DNA of 64,000 bases from Dugong dugon (Eukaryota; Chordata; Mammalia; Sirenia; Dugongidae), in contig CM057466.1 of assembly GCA_030035585.1 (NCBI GenBank), forward strand, positions 59,279,233-59,343,232, given 5' to 3'. Within the stretch, counting starts at the first letter, position 1. The number at the start of each line of letters is the position of its first letter. Of the stretch, positions 36,268 through 48,394 are shown one piece after another. The translations under genes and the position numbers were made by a program. The notes beneath the pieces are model-generated. The model was not told the DNA's origin and did no database searches. It saw only the letters and a list, made by a program, of their open reading frames with translations.

Positions 36268-38516
36268 GTAAGAAAATTAGATACTTACACAATTACAAAT
36301 TGCATTTCAGGTGACATCTGTATTTCAGGTAACCATCTAGGTAGCCTCCCTTCAGATTGGATCAAGTGTCTTTATTTTCAGTAGTTTTTTAAATGCCAAA
36401 CCTACTTAAATGCTTTGCTGTATTTTAGATTTTACAGTCATGAGGTGAGTGATTTTAAAGTGACATCCCCAGAGTTTGGTCATCTAGCACTTTTGTGCTA
36501 TTCTTTTGGACACATTATGTTGTAAAAAACACTAGAGCCTGTTGTTGGGTAAAAAAATATCATACTCATGGGATCTGACTATTTTATGCTCCTATTACAA
36601 AACTATTTAGGGGTTGTTGGTTTGAAATTTTTCACTTGTGAATGTAAGATCAAACTATAGCTGTGCATTTACATAGGTCGTGGCATTTAACCTCCTCCAC
36701 TTCTTAAGAAAAGGAGAAGGAAAAAGAGTGAAAGAAATGGTGGTGTGTTTGACTGCTTTCGCACTGAGGCAGGAGAGCTCTGCAACCAGGTTTGGGGTGC
36801 TGGGTCAAGCATGCATGTCCTGCCTGGGAGCTTTTGCAGCTGAGAGAGCAACTTCATAGCTGGATGGAGAGGAAAGGTCAGGCTGAACCTCTGTCACACA
36901 GGGGACCAGGGACGGATGAGCAGCAGAAAGGATCGCCAGGCACTTGAGCAACAATGGATGCAGTTCAGATGATTGGCTTCCTTCCATCAGTTCTTTGACA
37001 AGTGCCCAAATCAAGCTGCTTTCCTAGCTGCTGAACAGCCACCGTTTCCCTGTGACACAGACGTGATTTGACCTCTGTCTCCATCTAATTATGAGACTTG
37101 GTCTGCTCACCCTGCTGCCCCACGCAGGCAATCGCAGGAGCCTTTGTCTTTAGGGATGGATGGGGCATGCATGACCAATCTCCCCATTCCTCTTGCAGAA
37201 ACACTCTCAACTTTGATTCTTACCAGAGCCAGGATGATGATAAAGAAGTGTTACCAAAGCAGGTGTTTAGAAAAGATCAAATTCTGTCTGGCAGTGTGAT
37301 GGGGATTCTGTACAGCTGAAAAGGCAGAGGGCAGGGTTGGGAGTATAGCACGTGGGACTGGCATTATACTTGTGGCTTAAGCAGCACTTCCATACCGAGT
37401 CACTGTTGTCAAGTGCTGAACTTTTCCTGAAGTCAAACAGAGTTAGCCTTAGCACTAAGAGGCTACTTAACAACAACAAACTGAGTGAGCTAGCAAACTC
37501 TCTCTCCTCTTTAAAGAACTGGAGACTTGGCTTGTACATATTTTTTAATGAGCTTGAAGAAAGATCCATTGAAAAGTATCTGGAGCTATTGAAAACATAA
37601 CTGCTTAATCATGTGCATAGTGTTGTTTTATTTCCTGGGAAAAAGGCCGCACCAGGGATAGATGGCCCAGTGTTCCAAGGTGACATCAACACATCTGGGC
37701 AAAGGGAAAGAATGAAACTACTCCATCAAGCACTTCTTTCTTCTAGGTCCCATCTTCTGGGACTAGTTCTCCAAGACAGTACTGTCTTCATTAGGCAAGT
37801 CAAACTTGAGATTATAGACTCCTTGGTGTAAGCAGATGGATGGCACACCTAGACCTCTATATACTTTCTTAAAGAACCCCTGTGGGGCCAACTAGCCTTT
37901 TACTGCCACCCAGGACCTATGACTTCAAACCTTGCCATGATAAGGGGTACTCTCTGGGGTGCTGAGTCCTAGATTATGTGGCATCTGTGACAGATTAATG
38001 GGAGCTAATGGTGCCTGTAAAGGGCCAGAGATATTTGATTATGTGCACAAAAGATGACACCTAGTGCTGACTTTCACCAGTAAAGAAAAAATCACTATGC
38101 AGATGCATTAACCCTTTTTTCAATGGCTTAACATACTCTTCAGTTGATTTTTTTTGTAAAGCCAGAAGTTTTGTTGACTGTCCATTTCCTCTCAGGACCC
38201 TGTGGAAGCCATGTCTATAAAGTTTAAGTGCCTGGGAACAGCAGCTTAGAATGAGATTGCTTCTTCAGCCACAACTCTAGTGTCCCTGCCACTTGCTATC
38301 AGAACAACCCTGTTCTCGTTTTCCAGCTATAGAGAATCTCTCTTCTTTCACATTACCAAACACAATTTACTTAGCCCTCTCTATAGCATGCTTTATGGCA
38401 CATATCACCACAGCTGTTTGTTTATATGTAAAAAAGATTTACAAAGACATTTTTGTGCATAGTGCTTGATACAGAGACCGAATCTTTAATGCCTGCAAAT
38501 TTTTTTTTTTTTATAG
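36268..38516 (+). other. CABYR intron 4
   Basis: 2.25 kb between the donor GTAAGA and the acceptor T-run plus TTATAG. No repeats are recognised. Open frames at 36805-37014 (-), 37098-37319 (+) and 37352-37600 (+) have no recognised homology. Confidence 0.5.
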
Positions 38517-39115
38517 CGATAGCAGCAAGCGAAGCAGGACAACCACCACCATATTCTAACATGTGGACCCTTTATTGTCTAGCTGATATGAATCAACAAA
38601 GTCGCCCATCACCGCCACCTGCACCTGGGCCTTTACCCCAGGCAACCCTCTATTTATCTAATTCTAAGGATCCGCAGTTTCTGCAGCATCCACCGAAAGT
38701 TACTTCTCCAACTTATGTGATGATGGACGACACCAAGAAGACCAGTGCGCCACCTTTTATTTTAGTAGGCTCAAATGTTCAGGAGGCACAGGATTGGAAA
38801 CCTCTTCCTGGACATGCTGTTGTTTCACAGTCAGATACCTTGAAGAGATATGCTGCAGTACAAGTACCCATTGCTGTTCCTGCAGATCAAAAATTCCAGA
38901 AACATACCCCAAATTCCCAGAATGCTAGTCCTCCTACAAGTGGACAAGATGTCCCCCGACCACAAAGCCCAGTTTTTCTTTCTGTTGCTTTCCCAGTAGA
39001 AGATGTAGCCAAAAAAAGTTCAGGATCTGGTGACAAACGTACTCCCTTTGGAAGTTACGGTATTGCTGGAGAAATTACCGTGACTACTGCCCATGTTCGC
39101 AGAGCAGAAACTTAA
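38517..39115 (+). CDS. CABYR: CABYR exon 5 (coding region B, stop)
   Basis: It completes Ala497 and encodes residues 498-695, ending RRAET with TAA at 39113-39115. The sequence is proline-rich and matches remembered human CABYR coding region B: GQPPPYSNMWTLYCLADMN, APPFILVGSNVQEAQDW, QKHTPNSQNASPPTSGQD, FPVEDVAKKSSGSGDKR, FGSYGIAGE. In human this part is known from shorter isoforms that skip exon 4; here it is also in frame with exon 4. The exon continues 5 bases past the stop to the donor CTG|GTAGGT, so the stop lies close to the last junction and should not trigger nonsense-mediated decay. Confidence 0.95.
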
Positions 39116-39120
39116 AACTG

Positions 39121-40677
39121 GTAGGTGAATTTTCCTACCATAATACGTGGCCCTTAACATGCTTGAGTTTTCAGCATTTTGATTTGCTGACCTGGAGATT
39201 GAGATATTTAAAAAAAAAATTAAGTTGAATTGAGATAATAGTATGCAGTGACCTGGGTATACTCTAACTTGACATGGTTATTGTCTCTTCAGCTTATCAC
39301 CAATTTCTGATAAATGCACAGCAGATGCACTGCACCACCATCACCTATACCAAGGATTTGGTGCCTAATATAAGAACCAATCAGCCAGTGAACTCAGTCA
39401 CCTTTGAATACCTGTTCTGTGTCTAGCATCATGGCAGAGGCTTAACAGGGATGGATTTATAAAAAAAATAATAGTCTTATATGGGAACCTTATCATCTAG
39501 TTGGCATGTTTAATGAGTGGGGAGAAGCACAGATAAGACATGGAGGCTCAAACCCATGGGAGAGCAACATAACTGCTGATTCTATATGGAGCACCCAATG
39601 TAGTAAGAGTTTCGAACATTTACAGTAGTACAGACAGGTTGGAAACACATTAAAGAACTAAGGTGACAAATGGAATTAACTGTAGTAAGGCAGTTTATCA
39701 CTCACAGATCATTTTTCAATTTGTCATTCAACTGGTACTTAACACCAAGTACTGTGCCCCCCCCACCCCGCCCTGCATATAGTAGAGTAAGAAAAACATG
39801 GAATTTACACCTTAGTGGGGGAAACAGACAAAAAAGTAAATTACAGTATGTGCATGAAGAAAACAAACAGGGACTGCTATAGGCCCTCCTTTAACAGCTG
39901 CCATTAGATACAGTGTTCAGACATGTTCTCCGTGAGGGGATTTAAACTGATGCCCAAGTATGAGAAGGAACCAGACGTGAGAGCCTCCAGAAAGAGTCCT
40001 GTGGCAAGAAAGAGTCTGGAGGTTCAGGAAACTAAAACAGGCCCAAATAAGACTGGCTGGGAGGAGCCGGGGGAGAGTATATAAGATGAAGCTGGGAGAG
40101 GTTAAGTAGGGCTAGCAGAGAGATTTGGACTTAAAAGTTCGATGGGAAGCCAGCATTGTTTTATGCAGCAGAATGATATAATCAGATTCATGGATTAGAA
40201 GTCAAGCAGAGGCAAACAGAGATAGCAGAGAGACACGTTAGGCGTACATAATATAAGTGTTACACATTCACGCCAGGAGTTCAGTTACTTAAAACAATTT
40301 GTTTTGCTTTCAAGTTCTGAATATCTCAGAGATGGACGAAAGCCAGATTTCATCCATAGGTGTGAGTACTACAGTTGCTAGATTTAAGAACAGACAACTC
40401 TGAGTTATCAAAATGTCTTAGGGCTGTATGCATTTATGCCACCTCCATACAGTAAACTACTTATCCTCTTCATGGACTTTTAGTGGAGTTGTCAAATGGC
40501 TGTTTTCAGCATGAAATGCTAGAATATTTTACTTCAGGTAACCAACAGATTAGTTAAGAGCTTAGTAACAGAGAGCAGATGGAGGGCAGATCCTGGATTT
40601 CTGACCTTCCACTCATTTCACATGTTCAGTGTCATCATTAAATCTAAACAATTCAATGTTTATGTTATTCCTAACAG
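39121..40677 (+). other. CABYR last intron (in 3' UTR)
   Basis: 1.56 kb between GTAGGT and CCTAACAG. It contains a C-run (39750-39770), and text near 39790-40200 resembling a diverged mammalian-wide LINE (TTAGTGGGGGAAACAGAC, AGCAGAATGATATAATCAGA). No gene is seen. Confidence 0.5.
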
Positions 40678-40767
40678 ATGCTGAAAATGACGTTGTCTGA
40701 GTCGTCATTCAAGGTGGAGTCTACCACCAAGCGTACTATTTCAATAAACTTCATGCAAGCATAAACC
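40678..40767 (+). other. CABYR: CABYR terminal non-coding exon
   Basis: It follows the acceptor TATTCCTAACAG and starts ATGCTGAAAATGACGTTGTC. The polyadenylation signal AATAAA is at 40743-40748, and cleavage is expected about 15-20 bases later. The whole 3' UTR would be about 95 bases, split by one intron. Confidence 0.75.
40743..40748 (+). terminator. CABYR: CABYR polyadenylation signal
   Basis: Canonical AATAAA in TTTCAATAAACTTCATGC. Confidence 0.8.
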
Positions 40768-41204
40768 CTGTATTCTTGCTATTTTTTGTATAATTTAGAA
40801 GGTATGCAAGCAACCTAACACAAAGGCCTTATATCTTTTCAGGCTTGTGAAGCAACAGCATTTTCCAACTCATGTATGTTATGTAAAAAAAAAAATAAAA
40901 AAAAATTAACCATTCCCATTCTAGCAGATCTAGTCACAAGTTTTCTCGCCAAGTGTTCCCACTTAATCACTCCCTAATTGGTATTCACATCAAATAAGTA
41001 CAACAGTACCTCTCCACAATACAGTATTTACCCAGAGAGCATTTACCAAGTGCTAACTGCCTACCTGGTTGCCTGGTTACCTCTTGGCCCTTGGGGACTG
41101 GGGCACCAAAAGGACTTCTTTGTAAGAACACTCTTGATAATTTAGGACAGTATTAATTGGCAGCATTAGTATACTTTAAATTTTAAAAGAAACCACACTT
41201 TCAG

Positions 41205-42323
41205 GGAACATTCTAAAGCCTTTATTTAGCATTAGGTAAACTATTTCATTATAACACTTGTTAACTTTAAGATAGCAGTTAAAATAATTTACTGACATCT
41301 CCCTAAGGCCCTTTGGAGCAGTGTTTCAGTCTGGGGTTTGTGTGAGTGGATAAATACCATAAGATTAATGTACCCCAACTAAAGGGGCCAAGCTACTGTA
41401 CAGTAGGTCTCCATACATATTTTAAGTACACAGGTGCCTTGCAAACTTGAAATGCACAAGACCTCCTTTTTATGGTTTGATACTTATATACATGAGTGCA
41501 ACTTAATTTCTCTGTGGCTCTTGCCACTGAAGTTGAAGCAATTAAAAGGGCTTGTCATTATGTAATAATGATGATTAAAATTTTTGTGAATTGCTAGATT
41601 TTATTTTATACATATTTTCAATTCAAACGTACAATTCAAATGTCTTATAGCTCTAATGACATTGATTACAGACAATTATAAAAGAAATTCACAGCACTAC
41701 AATAAACAAATGAAATACCTTTTCCACTTTAATTCTTTAGAATTTTCAAATCAGGAATACCTATTGTGAATATTCAGGCTTTTGTTTTGTTTTTAGAGGT
41801 GAAGATGGGTAAAGTTGAGAGGATTAGTATGAAGAAGCCATCTTATCAATGCAGTTTTTACAAAATGATATAACCTTCTCTGCACTTGAGCACATAAATA
41901 TTGTATAGGAGAATTCTAAACATCTCAAAGTTACACTGAAAACATCCAAGCATGACAGCATAAAAATATTCAAAATAACCTGATCTGGGATTACTGTAGA
42001 ATTTATAAAGCTAATGTTATATTTAGGTATCGACCTTCAGTAAATATGGCAACCATAAAAAGCATATTCCCCAGCAGTTTCTCTTACCTCTATATAAAAT
42101 AGTTTTCCAAATTAAATATGTTTGGATAGCAAAATTATCTGTTCTTCCTAAGACTTCATCACCAATATCACTTTGTACCCTACTTTCGTTTGGTGAAATG
42201 CAAGTTACGAGTGGGCTTTTTTTTTTTTTAAAGGATGAGTAGAAATCAAGAAGAAACAATTTTTTAAAACATAGGTTTAAGACTTATTTGTAAATTAGCC
42301 GACCACCCTGACTTGTCTGCATT
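41205..42323 (-). other. OSBPL1A: OSBPL1A 3' UTR
   Basis: About 1.1 kb after the OSBPL1A stop (minus strand), AT-rich and free of SINEs. Reverse-strand AATAAA signals are TTTATT at 41221-41226 (preferred, distal) and at about 41600-41605. The end is inferred. Confidence 0.6.
41221..41226 (-). terminator. OSBPL1A: Candidate OSBPL1A polyadenylation signal
   Basis: AATAAA on the minus strand, about 1.1 kb below the stop. The alternative is near 41600. Confidence 0.55.
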
Positions 42324-42426
42324 TTAATAAATGTCAGGCAAATTGAAGTAGTTTCTGTCCCAGTAGCTGCCCGAGTAAAGCCAGTCCTGTGCTCCGTTGT
42401 AGGGATTAGGACCTTGATGGAACCAC
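42324..42426 (-). CDS. OSBPL1A: OSBPL1A last coding exon with stop
   Basis: On the minus strand it completes Arg358 and encodes WFHQGPNPYNGAQDWLYSG and the terminal NYFNLPDIY, stop TAA at 42324-42326. This is the conserved ORP1 C-terminus. The acceptor is TTTAAACAG. OSBPL1A/ORP1 moves sterol and phosphoinositide lipid at late endosome-ER contacts, and the long form senses cholesterol and positions late endosomes. Ten exons in the window give the C-terminal 391 residues; the N-terminal ankyrin repeats, PH domain and FFAT motif of the long form lie outside. Confidence 0.96.
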
Positions 42427-43996
42427 CTGTTTAAAGAGAAAGGACAAGATTTATGAGGGAAACTGTTGGAAATCCCAGGGTCTCTGCTTCTTCACCAGCG
42501 TGCAGTGTTTCCCTACTGCTGCAACTCTTCCTCTCTTCCTGCTGGGAGCTGATAGGCATTTCCAGAGAGACTTTGAAAAAGTGATATTGTTTCTCTCTTT
42601 AAGGAACATGTGTGTAGAACAATATTCCAAAAGAAGCAATGATACCAAGCAAAAGGTTTATGAATGTCCCACAGCATCTAGCAATACTACTTAACAGAAG
42701 TAGGATCTTCTTAGTAGAGTTGACAGAACCAATATATTTGGTCCAATTAGTTTAATCTCCAGCCCCACTCATTATTTCCCACTAGAAGATTTAAGCAACT
42801 GGAAAGGAAAGGAAACTTTTACAACATGCTTAAGGAATACGTAAGGTGTCTGGTTCATAGTAAATGCCCCCCAAATCTTCGTTTTTTTTTTTTTGTTGTT
42901 GTTGTTTGTTTGTTCCCATTTTCACAAGGATCTTCATGCTGAATTAGGATGAGACACTATGTTTTTACTTGCAGGCTGCTGCTGTTCTAATATTTTTAAT
43001 CTAAAAGAATTCCAAGCTGTTTATTTTCCCCAAGTTCTTAAAGCTCCAGTTTACAACTGAGCTGAGTGTCAGAGAAGTTAAATAACTGCCCAAGCTAGTA
43101 AGTGATAGCAAACTTAGGTCTAATTTTAAAGACTGTCATTTTTTCAATACACTGTGCTACACAGAATCCAGTGAAATTCATCTAATCCAAATCTTTCTGG
43201 GTCTCGATTTCCTCAATGATAATATGGATTCTTAGGGTGCATCTAGCTTTTAACATCCTCACATGTCCTACCTAATTCTAGAAGGAGCTGCCCTAGTTAT
43301 TTTCTTGCATTAAAAAAAAACGTTACCCATTTCCCACAGCCCCAGCTTTCCTTAGGTGACAGGAATGCAAACTTACTTAAAAGGTTCACAAATTTGTATA
43401 ACATTTTATAAACATGATTTAGTTTTCAGGTAACATTCATGAAAATAGTTTTATATGTCTTTGCCATTCTTTCCAAATTGCTTCTGAAAATATTAGAGTG
43501 CAGTTAGATTTGTTTGCTAAGTCCCAAATGTTCCTATTATCACCACAGCAGGAACGGGCTATGGAAGTAAAGGAATTAGCTTACTATGAAGCATTTTTTT
43601 TTTCTCTTAGGGTTTTCCCTGTTGCTGGTTAAAGCAAATGGCCCTGTAGTCACTTTTCACACCAAAATCTGTACTTCTGGATTTTATCTTCCCTCTTATA
43701 TAGAAGAGACAAGGTTTTAGGGGATAAGGAAGATAGTTGGCTTGACATTTACCTGTTATAACTGTGTGGGAATATTTTAACCTTAATTTCTAAACAGCCA
43801 TTTTTCTTTATCACTCATACAACTCTTTCAGCTCAAATACTGAGAATAGGTTAGTGGAAATAACTTTTCTCTCAGACCTGGGTGGGGCCAGTTCGGCAGG
43901 GTGTATGCTAGACAGACTGTTGCTCTGCTTTGGCTAACACCCCACTCCCCTGCCTCACTGACATGCACAAGCCTGTCTGAGGGACCAGCCACACAC
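42427..43996 (-). other. OSBPL1A intron
   Basis: 1.57 kb between coding exons. A MIR piece lies at about 43030-43160 (reverse), with T/GTT runs near 42880-42910. No other gene is seen. Confidence 0.5.
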
Positions 43997-44087
43997 CTCG
44001 TCTTCCAGTCCTCTTCTGACTTGGACCTGTTTTTGCGGGCTGCTCTTTGTTTTTCCTCCAGTCGCTTTTTTTCTTCACTAGCTTGAT
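43997..44087 (-). CDS. OSBPL1A: OSBPL1A coding exon
   Basis: Encodes a highly charged helix, DQASEEKKRLEEKQRAAR then KNRSKSEEDWKTR, residues about 328-358 of the part in the window. Acceptor TTTTATTTAG, donor CGAG|GTGTGT. This Lys/Glu/Arg-rich helix near the C-terminal end of the ORD is typical of ORP proteins. Confidence 0.95.
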
Positions 44088-44319
44088 CTAAATAAAAATA
44101 AGAATGTCAGTGAGAAGCCTTTCTTCTCTGTGTAGGGCATGCCAGGCACAGTCCTAAGCACAATAATGCTACGGAGAAGCACCAACTGTGTCCACGAGGA
44201 TCATCTCCACTACACTGGAGCCCAGGCTACTAAGAGGCAGAGCTGGCACTCAAGACCCCTCACCTCTCTCCATAGCTATGCCCTTTAAAAACCCTATACA
44301 TTTACCCACCACTGGTCTG

Positions 44320-44690
44320 TCAGTCTGTCGTACTGTGGTGGCTTGCATGTTGCTATGATGCTGGAAGTTATGCCACCGGTATTTCAAATACCATCAGGGT
44401 TACCCAGGGTGGACAAGTTTCAACAGAGCTTCCAGGCTAAGACATACTATGAAGAAAGGCCTAGTAACTTACTTCTGAAAATTAGTCAATGAAAAATCTA
44501 TGGATCACAACAGAATACTGTCCGATACAGTGCTGGAAGATGAGCCCTCTAGGTTGGAAGGCAACAACGGACTCAAGCATGCTGACGATCACGAGGACAG
44601 CACAGGCCTGGGTAGTGTTTCATTCTGGTGTGTGTGGAGTCACCATGACTTGGAGCCAACTCGGCTTCCACTAACAACCACCACTGCCAC
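44320..44690 (+). mobile_element. Internally deleted RTE-LINE derivative
   Basis: Begins ACTGGTCTGTCAGTCTGTCG and GTGGTGGCTTGCATGTTGCT, the module also present (minus strand) at 1050-1170. It continues CAGAGCTTCCAGGCTAAGAC and AAAATCTATGGATCACAAC, and ends with an RTE-like tail, GGAGTCACCATGACTTGGAG then CACTAACAACCA. The protein-coding middle of the LINE is missing. Confidence 0.7.
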
Positions 44691-44929
44691 CACCACACGC
44701 ATTTACCAAAAAAGAACCTACTTACTCTAAAGGCCAAAAAATGATGTTAAGATACATCAGTGAAAACTTGGGTGGAAGAACTGAATACATGTCAAATTAT
44801 TCTAAGTTCGTACTGAGACCTCATAGAGCTTCAGATTCCATTCAGAAGAAATTCAAAGAGTTTCCAAAATAACACTGCATTGTCTCACTGATAATTTGAT
44901 GAATCAGAGTATTCAGTTAGACCAGGGAT

Positions 44930-45160
44930 CTCAACCTTGGCACTACTGACATTTTGGGTCAGAAAATTCTTTGTTGTTGGGGGCTGTCCTGTGCACTGCA
45001 GGATGTTGAGCAGCCTCCCTGGCCTCTACCTACTAGATGGCCAGTATCACCTTCCTCGATATAACCAAAGTCCTCAGATACGATAATCAAAGTCTCCAGA
45101 CTTTGCCAAATGTCTGCTGGAGGGAAGCCACCCCCCACTGAGAACCACTGAGTTAGAAGA
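44930..45160. mobile_element. MER20
   Basis: Good MER20 copy in the reverse sense: TCTCAACCTTGGCACTACTG, ACATTTTGGGTCAG, GGGGGCTGTCCTGTGCACTG, and a close in CCACTGAGAACCACTGAG. Confidence 0.85.
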
Positions 45161-45567
45161 AAGGTAGAAGACATTTAATGTTATAATTAATCCAGAGGAG
45201 GCTATCCTCTTTCTTGAAACATAAGGTGATATTTAAATTCTCTAATATACGGTGAAATAATTAGAATACAGTTTAAAGATGCTATTATTATCTCAAATTC
45301 CCCTCGTGACATTTAAGATATGCCTCTAGTCATATGTATTATATTGAATTGTCAGGGGAGTGTCACTGAAATAATGAATATGAGCTAATAAGGTCTACCT
45401 CAGATTTCCAAATTAAAAAAAAAGAAAAAGTTACTGAATTTTAATTGAAAAACCTCTAGAAGACTAAAAATGCTAGTACTCCAATGATACTAACAATCAC
45501 AGGAATAAAACCAGCCACATCCCTGAAGACATTAGTATTCACTGTTGGCTCATGAGATGGTAGTTAC

Positions 45568-45691
45568 CTATTTCTCCGTTTTCCATAGCTCTTATGTCAG
45601 GCCGTAACCTGCAGTCCGTTTTGGGAATCACACTTTCCATTTCCTTGTCTACTTCATTCAAAACCATTGTAAAACTAGTAAAATTATACAT
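45568..45691 (-). CDS. OSBPL1A: OSBPL1A coding exon
   Basis: Encodes MYNFTSFTMVLNEVDKEM and SVIPKTDCRLRPDIRAMENG, residues about 287-328. Acceptor GTTTCAG, donor ATAG|GTAACT. The motif PxTDxRxRPD is the conserved ORD signature before the C-terminal helix. Confidence 0.96.
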
Positions 45692-46314
45692 CTGAAACGA
45701 AGACAAATGGTCAAATTAAGACGTACCAGGGCATAAAGCAAAATGAAGAGCCCTGAATATAGAATAGGTGTGATGTGACAAGGATTCCCCACCCTCTTTG
45801 TTGGTGGCGATGGTCAGCCTTTCTCAGACCAGACAGCTAAATGTTTCACCTAAGTCTGCACTGCCTATGGGTGTTTGTCTCAAAGACATTTCAAAGCAGG
45901 CCTCACAAGATAAATATTATTTATCCCTGTCAACTTCAAGTAGAAGTATAAGCAACATCAACACTCTTTTTTCCTCATTAAAACCATTACTTGCTGGGTC
46001 TGGGGGGCTTATACTGGAGACGGTGCTCCATCCTGTATCTAACCAGGGCGAGTCTTATTCCTAAGGCATTACTAATAAGCCCCAATAAAAAGCCCACCCC
46101 AGCACACCACCCAGATACCAGGACGGTGGGCAACACAAGAGCCCTGGGTCTCAGGGCGAGGGCGAGGTGAGAGAAGGGAAAGGGGCACACAGGCCAGGGG
46201 AGGGGTGTTCCAATGACAACCTGCCTATAGGGCCTGGGCTGGTCCTGCGCGTGCCAGGAAGCGCACCATCAAAGCTAGGAAGAGCCAGGCCCCGTTCAGT
46301 GAGCCAGGTCTCAC

Positions 46315-46431
46315 CTGCGCAGAATTTGGAGGCCTGGGGGCTATTCGCCACAGGAGAACACTTCCAGGGATAACAAATACGCTTTCAGAATCTGGCATTG
46401 GCATTTCATCTGACTCCTCAGAAGTGCTCAT
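46315..46431 (-). CDS. OSBPL1A: OSBPL1A coding exon
   Basis: 39 codons, phase 0 to 0, from MSTSEESDEMPMPDSES to LLWRIAPRPPNSAQ (residues 248-286). Acceptor TTCCTGTAG, donor CGCAG|GTGAGA. An acidic loop precedes the SVLLWRIAPRPPNSAQ strand, typical of ORP1 and ORP2. Confidence 0.96.
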
Positions 46432-46519
46432 CTACAGGAATCAACACATGAGCAAAACTTAAGTACAATGTTCTAAATGAATACATTTACAAAGTGTAAA
46501 ATAATCACCATTTATTGAA

Positions 46520-46635
46520 CACCACTAGACTGTAAACTGCATGAGGGCAAGGACACCATGACTTTCTGATTCTTATATTCCTACCTTTAACAGTGTAGGG
46601 AGGCGGTAAATAGTTGCTCAATGACTGAATACATG
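46520..46635 (+). repeat. L2-like fragment
   Basis: GACTGTAAACTGCATGAGGG, CAAGGACACCATGACTTTCT and TAGTTGCTCAATGACTGAAT resemble the L2 3' end. Confidence 0.55.
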
Positions 46636-47254
46636 TTATGGACATCACTGCCTTATGCACTGTATCATTTAGTGTTATATTTTTACCACCATCATTTTTT
46701 TACTGTACTGTATTCAAGGCTTATTATCATCATTATCATTCTTTACTATAGTGTGTTAATGTTTCAAAAGCTTCATTTTTGTCAGGATAAAATAACTCAT
46801 TTGAGGATGTACTGAGCAAATTCTAAATGCTTAGCACAGGGATCCCAGAGAAGTACAGGAGCGGGCTGACTTCCGAGGAGATGACACACTACAGAGGCAA
46901 AGCCAAAACATGGAACATTCTAAGAACAACAAAAGCTTAAATTCTAGAGGTAGGTGACTAAATTTGTCAATGACACAAAACTAGTAAGAAATCTGAATGT
47001 ATTTCATTAAGAGAATTCAGAAAGTTGTTAGGCTAACACTTCCTTTGGCTGCCCCTTATAAGCCAGAGCTATACCAGGTACTCTATATACTGAATCCTTA
47101 GGTAATGTAATGAACCTAGGAGTAGATATTATTACCATAGGTTTACACATAGAGCATTCAAGACTTCGGAAGACTAAATAATATTCCCAAGGTGACACAG
47201 TTATCAAATTTAGAAAGACTGGTGAGGAATCTTCAGTGAATATACAGTTTAAAA
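46636..47254 (-). other. OSBPL1A intron, little recognised
   Basis: AT-rich intron. A weak MIR-like piece is seen near 47115-47230. No exon is recognised. Confidence 0.4.
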
Positions 47255-47600
47255 AAATCAAGGGGTGAAATAAGTCAGACACAAAAGGACAAATACTGTA
47301 TGACCCCACTTACATGAAATATCTAGAACAGGCAGATACATGGAGACCAAAGTTCATCGGGAGTTACCAGGGGCTGGTGAGGAGTAGGGGGGGAAGAGAG
47401 CTATTGTTTACGGGGTGCTGAGTTTCTGTTTGGGGAGATGAAAAACTTTTGGACATGGATAGTGGTGATGGCAGCACAACACAGGGAATGTAATTAATGT
47501 CACTGAATTCTACACTTAAGAATAGTTAAAATGGGGCAAACTTTTTGTTACGTACATTTTACTACAATTAAAAAAAATAAAAAATAAAAGAACTCAACAT
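47255..47600 (+). mobile_element. L1 3' end (L1MA/MB-like)
   Basis: GACCCCACTTACATGAAATA, GGGAGTTACCAGGGGCTGG, ATGAAAAACTTTTGGACATG and CACTGAATTCTACACTTAAG, then an A-rich tail. Standard L1MA/MB 3' UTR text. Confidence 0.75.
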
Positions 47601-48234
47601 CAGCAGCAAGGAGGTGACAAGACTGTTGATAAAATTCCCAGAGCGTGTGAATATATTCAGAGCATTAAAAGTCGACGGCGAGTAGATGGCACACAGGAAG
47701 GAGAGAGAAGACAAGGAGCGCGTGTGTGACAATAACTTCTCTCTCCAAGGGGTAAGGCCACTTTTCTACAAAGACTGACAGCGGGTTTCAGGAACATGAG
47801 GGTTATTTTCTGGAATCCTGCCCATGTCTTTCCCTATCCCGGCCCTCTGTGAAAGATGGATGGACAGCAAGTGTGCTGGTGAGGGTGTCTTTTGCTAAGC
47901 TGCCTCATATTGGCAGTAGCTGCTGCCAAGGAGTTTTGTCCCATGGCTCCCTGGATCCTGGAACATCTCCTCCAGCCCCATCAGTTCCCGAACAGCTGCA
48001 GGGAAGCATCAGTGCACCTCAGGGAATGCAGAAAAAGAGGCAGGAAACGTAGGATGGGGGCGGGGGGGAGCAAAAGTGCGCACAGGGTAAGGAAGAGAGA
48101 AAAAAGCCAAGTGCAAAGAAAGCAGGGTACTCTGATCATTTAATGAAACTCTTTTCACCTCAGGACTGCGGTTAACTCGATTTACAAAGAAAGTCACGAA
48201 TAAGTAGATCTTTTGTTTTCGAGGAATATTAGGG

Positions 48235-48365
48235 CCTCTTAAACTCTAGCATACGTTAAGAGCCCCAGAGATGGTGCCTCAGTATGTCTGGGGTGAGGCC
48301 TGAGCACCTGGCGTTTTTAACAAGCTCTCGGATGATGCTCATGCTGCCAATCTGCAGACATACTT
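48235..48365. mobile_element. MER5A-like fragment
   Basis: CTCTTAAACTCTAGCATACG, GCACCTGGCGTTTTTAACAA, GATGCTCATGCTGCCAATCTG and TACTTTGAGAA. Diverged hAT relic. Confidence 0.6.
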
Positions 48366-48394
48366 TGAGAAGAAAGGGAGTACTTAGTCTTACT

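Noticed and set aside
35233-36292. Antisense open frames opposite CABYR exon 4 (112 and 180 residues)
   Set aside because: They are shadows of the real sense coding sequence, which matches CABYR in the same exon.
36805-37014. Minus-strand frame resembling a leucine-rich helical protein fragment
   Set aside because: Closed by a stop shortly upstream, begins without ATG, has no splice context and no recognised family.
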